Part shown: piece by piece, positions 15,126 through 17,731 of the stretch
Numbering within the stretch: position 1 is the first letter of the stretch
Layout of the letters: the number at the start of each line of letters is the position of its first letter
Source: Coprobacillus sp.
Lineage (GTDB): Bacteria > Bacillota_I > Bacilli_A > RFN20 > CAG-826
NCBI GenBank assembly: GCA_021203745.1
Contig: JAJQAP010000086.1
Coordinates: 1-17,731, forward strand
Length of the DNA: 17,731 nucleotides
Reading direction: 5' to 3'
Translations under genes and position numbers: made by a program
Notes under the pieces: model-generated
The model's database searches: none
Seen by the model: only the letters and a program-made list of their open reading frames with translations
What the model was told of the DNA's origin: nothing

Positions 15126-16046
15126 ATGTATTTGCATGAAGACAAAAAAGAATTTGATATGTTAATCCAAAATAGTGTGGACACTCTCCATATGGATCCA
15201 TGTGCAATTGAAAAAGATTACTATGTGATAACTATCTTAAAAGAGCTAGATAAGAGATTAGATAATCTTCTCTTTAAAGGTGGGACATCGCTTTCTAAAT
15301 GCTATCATGTTGTAGACCGCTTCTCAGAAGATATTGATATAAGTTCAATCCAAGAGAAAGTGACTGAGGGGGAGCACCACCACTACAAAGAGGCAATAGT
15401 GGAAGTCTGTAAAAATCTTGGTTTAACCATCGCTAATCTAGATAAGACAAGATCAAGGAGAGATTTTAACCATTATGAACTAGATTATAAACCGCTTTAT
15501 AAGGAAGGGTTTATTACCCCATATGTAAATGTTGAAACAACCTTTTTAGTTAAGTCATATCCATACGAACTCAAAACGATATCAACATACCTTTATGATT
15601 ATCTAAAAGAAACAGGGCAAGATGAGCTAATTAAAAAATATGGACTAGAACCATTTGATGTGAAAGTACAGTCCTTAGAGAGAACATTAATAGATAAAAT
15701 TTTTGCCCTTTGTGATTACTACATTAATAAAAGAGTTAAAGGTCACTCAAGACATATATACGATATATACAAAATCATACCATATGTAAAACTAGATGAG
15801 AGTTTTAAACAGCTCTTTAAGAGGGTGAGAGAGGATAGGATAAACTCTAAATCCGATAGCTGCACGACATCCTCATATATCTATAATATCGATGAAATAT
15901 TAAAGACAATAATTAAAAAAGAAGTCTTTAAAGAAGACTACAAAAGTATAACTCAACCTAACCTATTTGATAACCTACCATACGAAGAGGCAATCAAAGG
16001 TCTTGAAACGCTTATAGATTCTGGACTTTTAAAATTAGATAGATAA
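15126..16046 (+). CDS. AbiEii/AbiGii-family nucleotidyltransferase toxin
   Basis: A 306-residue protein with clear family motifs. EKDYYVITILKEL (29-41) precedes motif I KGGTSLSKCY (51-60), the nucleotide-binding GGTSLSK of the DNA polymerase beta-like fold. The metal-binding motif RFSEDIDIS (65-73) carries Asp69 and Asp71. The third motif LERTLIDKIFALCDYY (184-199) and GHSRHIYDIYKI (207-218) follow, as in AbiEii/MenT-type enzymes. The motifs needed for activity all appear intact. Such toxins transfer nucleotides, for example to tRNA or other acceptors, causing reversible growth arrest or abortive infection. It starts 2 nt after the antitoxin stop, indicating translational coupling. No strong terminator follows. 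Confidence 0.88.
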   Translation: MYLHEDKKEFDMLIQNSVDTLHMDPCAIEKDYYVITILKELDKRLDNLLFKGGTSLSKCYHVVDRFSEDIDISSIQEKVTEGEHHHYKEAIVEVCKNLGLTIANLDKTRSRRDFNHYELDYKPLYKEGFITPYVNVETTFLVKSYPYELKTISTYLYDYLKETGQDELIKKYGLEPFDVKVQSLERTLIDKIFALCDYYINKRVKGHSRHIYDIYKIIPYVKLDESFKQLFKRVREDRINSKSDSCTTSSYIYNIDEILKTIIKKEVFKEDYKSITQPNLFDNLPYEEAIKGLETLIDSGLLKLDR

Positions 16047-16094
16047 AAAGGAAAAAATGCCGATAAATAAGGCTTTCTAAAATTTTAACTATCG

Positions 16095-16179
16095 TTTTGG
16101 TGTATAGTTTCACTCTCAAAAGGTGCGATTTTGGTGTATAGTTTAACTCTCGAAAGGTGCGATTTTGGTGTATAGTTTA
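16095..16179. repeat. 34-bp tandem repeat, 2.5 copies, upstream of the ATPase gene
   Basis: Copies start at 16095, 16129 and 16163; the third is a 17-nt half copy. Each begins TTTTGGTGTATAGTTT; the full copies continue with ACTCTC and AAAGGTGCGA. The two full copies differ at two positions. There are no variable spacers, so this is not a CRISPR array. The repeat ends 13 nt before the candidate ATPase promoter, which suggests repeated binding sites or repeat-derived RNA. Confidence 0.75.
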
Positions 16180-16191
16180 GACAAATTTAAG

Positions 16192-16220
16192 TTGCATTTT
16201 CGTGCAAGAGTCCCTAAAAT
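16192..16220 (+). promoter_or_regulatory. Candidate promoter of the AAA+ ATPase gene
   Basis: TTGCAT (16192-16197), 17 nt, TAAAAT (16215-16220), followed by a short UTR with a weak AGAGAG ribosome-binding site before the ATG at 16244. A small inverted repeat, TTGCA-ttttcg-TGCAA (16192-16207), overlaps the -35 and may be an operator. Confidence 0.5.
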
Positions 16221-16243
16221 TATGATTATAAAGAGAGATAATT

Positions 16244-17617
16244 ATGGAGTTAAAAAGAAAAATTACTGACAAGCTTATAAAATGGAAAGAAACATCAAAA
16301 GGAAGTACCGCTCTTCTAATTGAAGGAGCTAGGAGAGTGGGCAAAACCTATTCTTTAACTTCGTTTGGGAAAAACTACTACAAGTCTTATATACTCGTAG
16401 ATTTTTCCACTAACGGAGAAAATAGAAATCAAATATATGATCTTTTTGAAAAGCCACATGATTTAGATATGCTTTTTAACGAATTATCCCTTATCTATCA
16501 AACCCCATTATATAAAAGAGATACTCTTATCATCCTCGATGAAATCCAACTATGCAAAAAGGCAAGAGAAAGAATTAAAGAGTTTGTGGCGGATGGACGA
16601 TATGACTATATTGAATCGGGTTCGCTTCTTTCGATAAGTGAAATGGGAGAAGGTATGGTTTTACCATCTGAAGAGGAGAAAATTAAAATGTACCCTCTCG
16701 ATTTTGAAGAGTTTTGCTGGGCAAAAGGTGATTATGTTTCTATCCCCTTTATAAAAGATTGTTTTGATAATCTTAGACCTCTAGGAGAAAACTTACATAA
16801 AACCATGATGTCACGTTTTAGAGAATATCTGATTGTGGGTGGTATGCCTCAAGCAGTTCTAAAGTATATCGATACAAAAAACTTTGAACAAGTAGATACA
16901 GTAAAAAGAAATATATTATCGCTATATAGAGAAGATATAGCAAAGTATGCGAAAAACTATAAGAATCAAGTAAGAGCAATATTTGATGAAATGCCCACGC
17001 AACTAGCAAAAAAAGAAAAGAAATTTACACTCTCTTCCATTGATAAAAGAGCGAGAATGAGAAACTATGAAAACTCCTTTATGTGGTTAATTGATTCTCA
17101 AGTGGCAATTCCTGCCTATAACTCGACAGATCCAAAATCTGGTTTAAAACAATATAGTGATAGAAGAACATTAAAACTTTATATGATGGATACTGGTTTA
17201 CTTATAACCCACGCTTTTAGTGACGAGTCTATCTTTAAAAACGAACTTTATATAGGTTTATTAAATGATAAGTATGAAGTCGACGAAGGAATGATTATGG
17301 AAAACGCTGTCTGCCAAGCCTTAAAAAATAACCACAATGAGATATACTTCTATTCAAGAAATTCAAAAAAGGTAATTGATGGCAAGGAAAAACAAATAAA
17401 GATGGAACTAGATTTTTTAATTAGAGATGGATATGGAAAAATCTGCCCTATTGAGGTTAAGAGCGGGAGAAACTATCAACATCATAAATCCATTAATGAG
17501 TTTAGAGATAAGTTTAAAGGACAGATTGGAACCTCTTATATCCTATACACAAAAGATGTGATGGTGAATGAGGAGGGAATCGTCCATCTTCCCTTATATA
17601 TGGCAATGTTTTTATAA
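16244..17617 (+). CDS. AAA+ ATPase with DUF4143-type C-terminal domain
   Basis: A 457-residue cytoplasmic protein of the widespread AAA_14/DUF4143 family. Walker A is GARRVGKT (28-35) and Walker B is LIILDE (95-100). ESGSLLSI (124-131) corresponds to the sensor region and PLDFEEF (151-157) is a family signature. The middle part includes YREDIAKYAK and a winged-helix-like segment. The C-terminal part has MENAV, then ELDFLI (388-393) and PIEVKSGR (402-409). The spacing of Asp390 with Glu404-x-Lys406 resembles a PD-(D/E)xK nuclease core. The biological role of the family is not established. It is often found alone among accessory genes, as here beside toxin-antitoxin genes. Length and motifs look complete. 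Confidence 0.85.
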   Translation: MELKRKITDKLIKWKETSKGSTALLIEGARRVGKTYSLTSFGKNYYKSYILVDFSTNGENRNQIYDLFEKPHDLDMLFNELSLIYQTPLYKRDTLIILDEIQLCKKARERIKEFVADGRYDYIESGSLLSISEMGEGMVLPSEEEKIKMYPLDFEEFCWAKGDYVSIPFIKDCFDNLRPLGENLHKTMMSRFREYLIVGGMPQAVLKYIDTKNFEQVDTVKRNILSLYREDIAKYAKNYKNQVRAIFDEMPTQLAKKEKKFTLSSIDKRARMRNYENSFMWLIDSQVAIPAYNSTDPKSGLKQYSDRRTLKLYMMDTGLLITHAFSDESIFKNELYIGLLNDKYEVDEGMIMENAVCQALKNNHNEIYFYSRNSKKVIDGKEKQIKMELDFLIRDGYGKICPIEVKSGRNYQHHKSINEFRDKFKGQIGTSYILYTKDVMVNEEGIVHLPLYMAMFL

Positions 17618-17625
17618 ACATAAAC

Positions 17626-17656
17626 AAAAAAGAGGATCCCAGGGTCCTCTTTTTTT
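17626..17656. terminator. Bidirectional terminator between convergent genes
   Basis: The stem GAGGATCC/GGGTCCTC (17632-17649, one G-U, small loop) has an A-run on its left and a T7 run on its right. It can stop the ATPase transcript rightward and the partial gene leftward. Confidence 0.85.
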
Positions 17657-17669
17657 GGCAAGACAAGAA

Positions 17670-17731
17670 TTATTCGTTTTCTTCGATTTGTTTTTTATTG
17701 TCTTTTTTAATGAGATGCTCAAAGTGAGCGG
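17670..17731 (-). CDS. 3' end of a gene cut by the window edge
   Basis: A minus-strand open frame enters at the right edge and ends with TAA at 17672-17670. The visible C-terminus reads AHFEHLIKKDNKKQIEENE, a charged helical tail typical of a cytoplasmic protein. The bidirectional terminator lies just after the stop, which supports a real gene. Too little is present to name it. Confidence 0.5.
   Translation of the reverse strand, partial: AHFEHLIKKDNKKQIEENE

Noticed and set aside
16047..16094. Terminator after the AbiEii-like gene
   Set aside because: Only a 3-bp GCC/GGC pairing is visible, too weak to call.
16095..16179. CRISPR array
   Set aside because: The repeats are directly contiguous without unique spacers and no cas genes are near.

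Overview
The window looks like a low-GC, AT-rich relative of the Bacillota/Mycoplasmatota. Intergenic DNA is very AT-rich, promoters resemble sigma-A sites, Shine-Dalgarno sites are strong (AAGGAG), signal peptides are short and lipoprotein-type, and intrinsic terminators have U-tracts. All long genes read through with TGG as Trp and end in TAA or TAG, so TGA is not read as sense here. An uncultured gut Bacilli lineage would fit, but that is inference. No rRNA, tRNA, transposase or CRISPR array was seen.

Layout. (1) 60-4595 (-) encodes a giant lipoprotein of tandem Ig-like repeats. (2) It is divergent from a cytoplasmic ClpP-fold serine protease-like gene (4767-5684, +); the two promoters appear to share one -35 hexamer. 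(3) 5735-7124 (-) holds the most unusual locus: a ToxN/AbiQ-like RNase toxin gene (5833-6369) surrounded by three copies of a 68-69-nt RNA unit, two upstream and one downstream. Each unit folds as a 5' hairpin, a 9-10-nt linker, an H-type pseudoknot and a U-tract, and base changes between copies preserve most of the pairing. This is best read as a non-canonical type III toxin-antitoxin locus with dispersed, individually terminated antitoxin RNAs. A small two-helix membrane protein gene with a leaderless promoter lies upstream. (4) 7220-13482 (-) holds three more lipoproteins that share a starch/glycogen-binding-like beta-sandwich module (xGxFxxW) with the first one. Each has its own terminator or terminator-like hairpin. 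Promoters can be proposed for two of them. Two A16-CAAG tracts flank one gene. (5) 13687-14130 (-) is an uncharacterised small protein. (6) 14472-16046 (+) is an AbiEi/AbiEii-type operon (type IV toxin-antitoxin/abortive infection). (7) 16244-17617 (+) is an AAA+ ATPase with a DUF4143-type C-terminus, behind 34-bp tandem repeats. It converges on the end of a further minus-strand gene cut by the window edge.

Functionally there are two themes. One is a surface-display set of lipid-anchored, probably glycan-binding, modular proteins that evolve by module duplication. The other is a toxin-antitoxin/defence cluster (type III-like, AbiE-like and ATPase). Assignments rest on motifs read by eye; no database search was possible.
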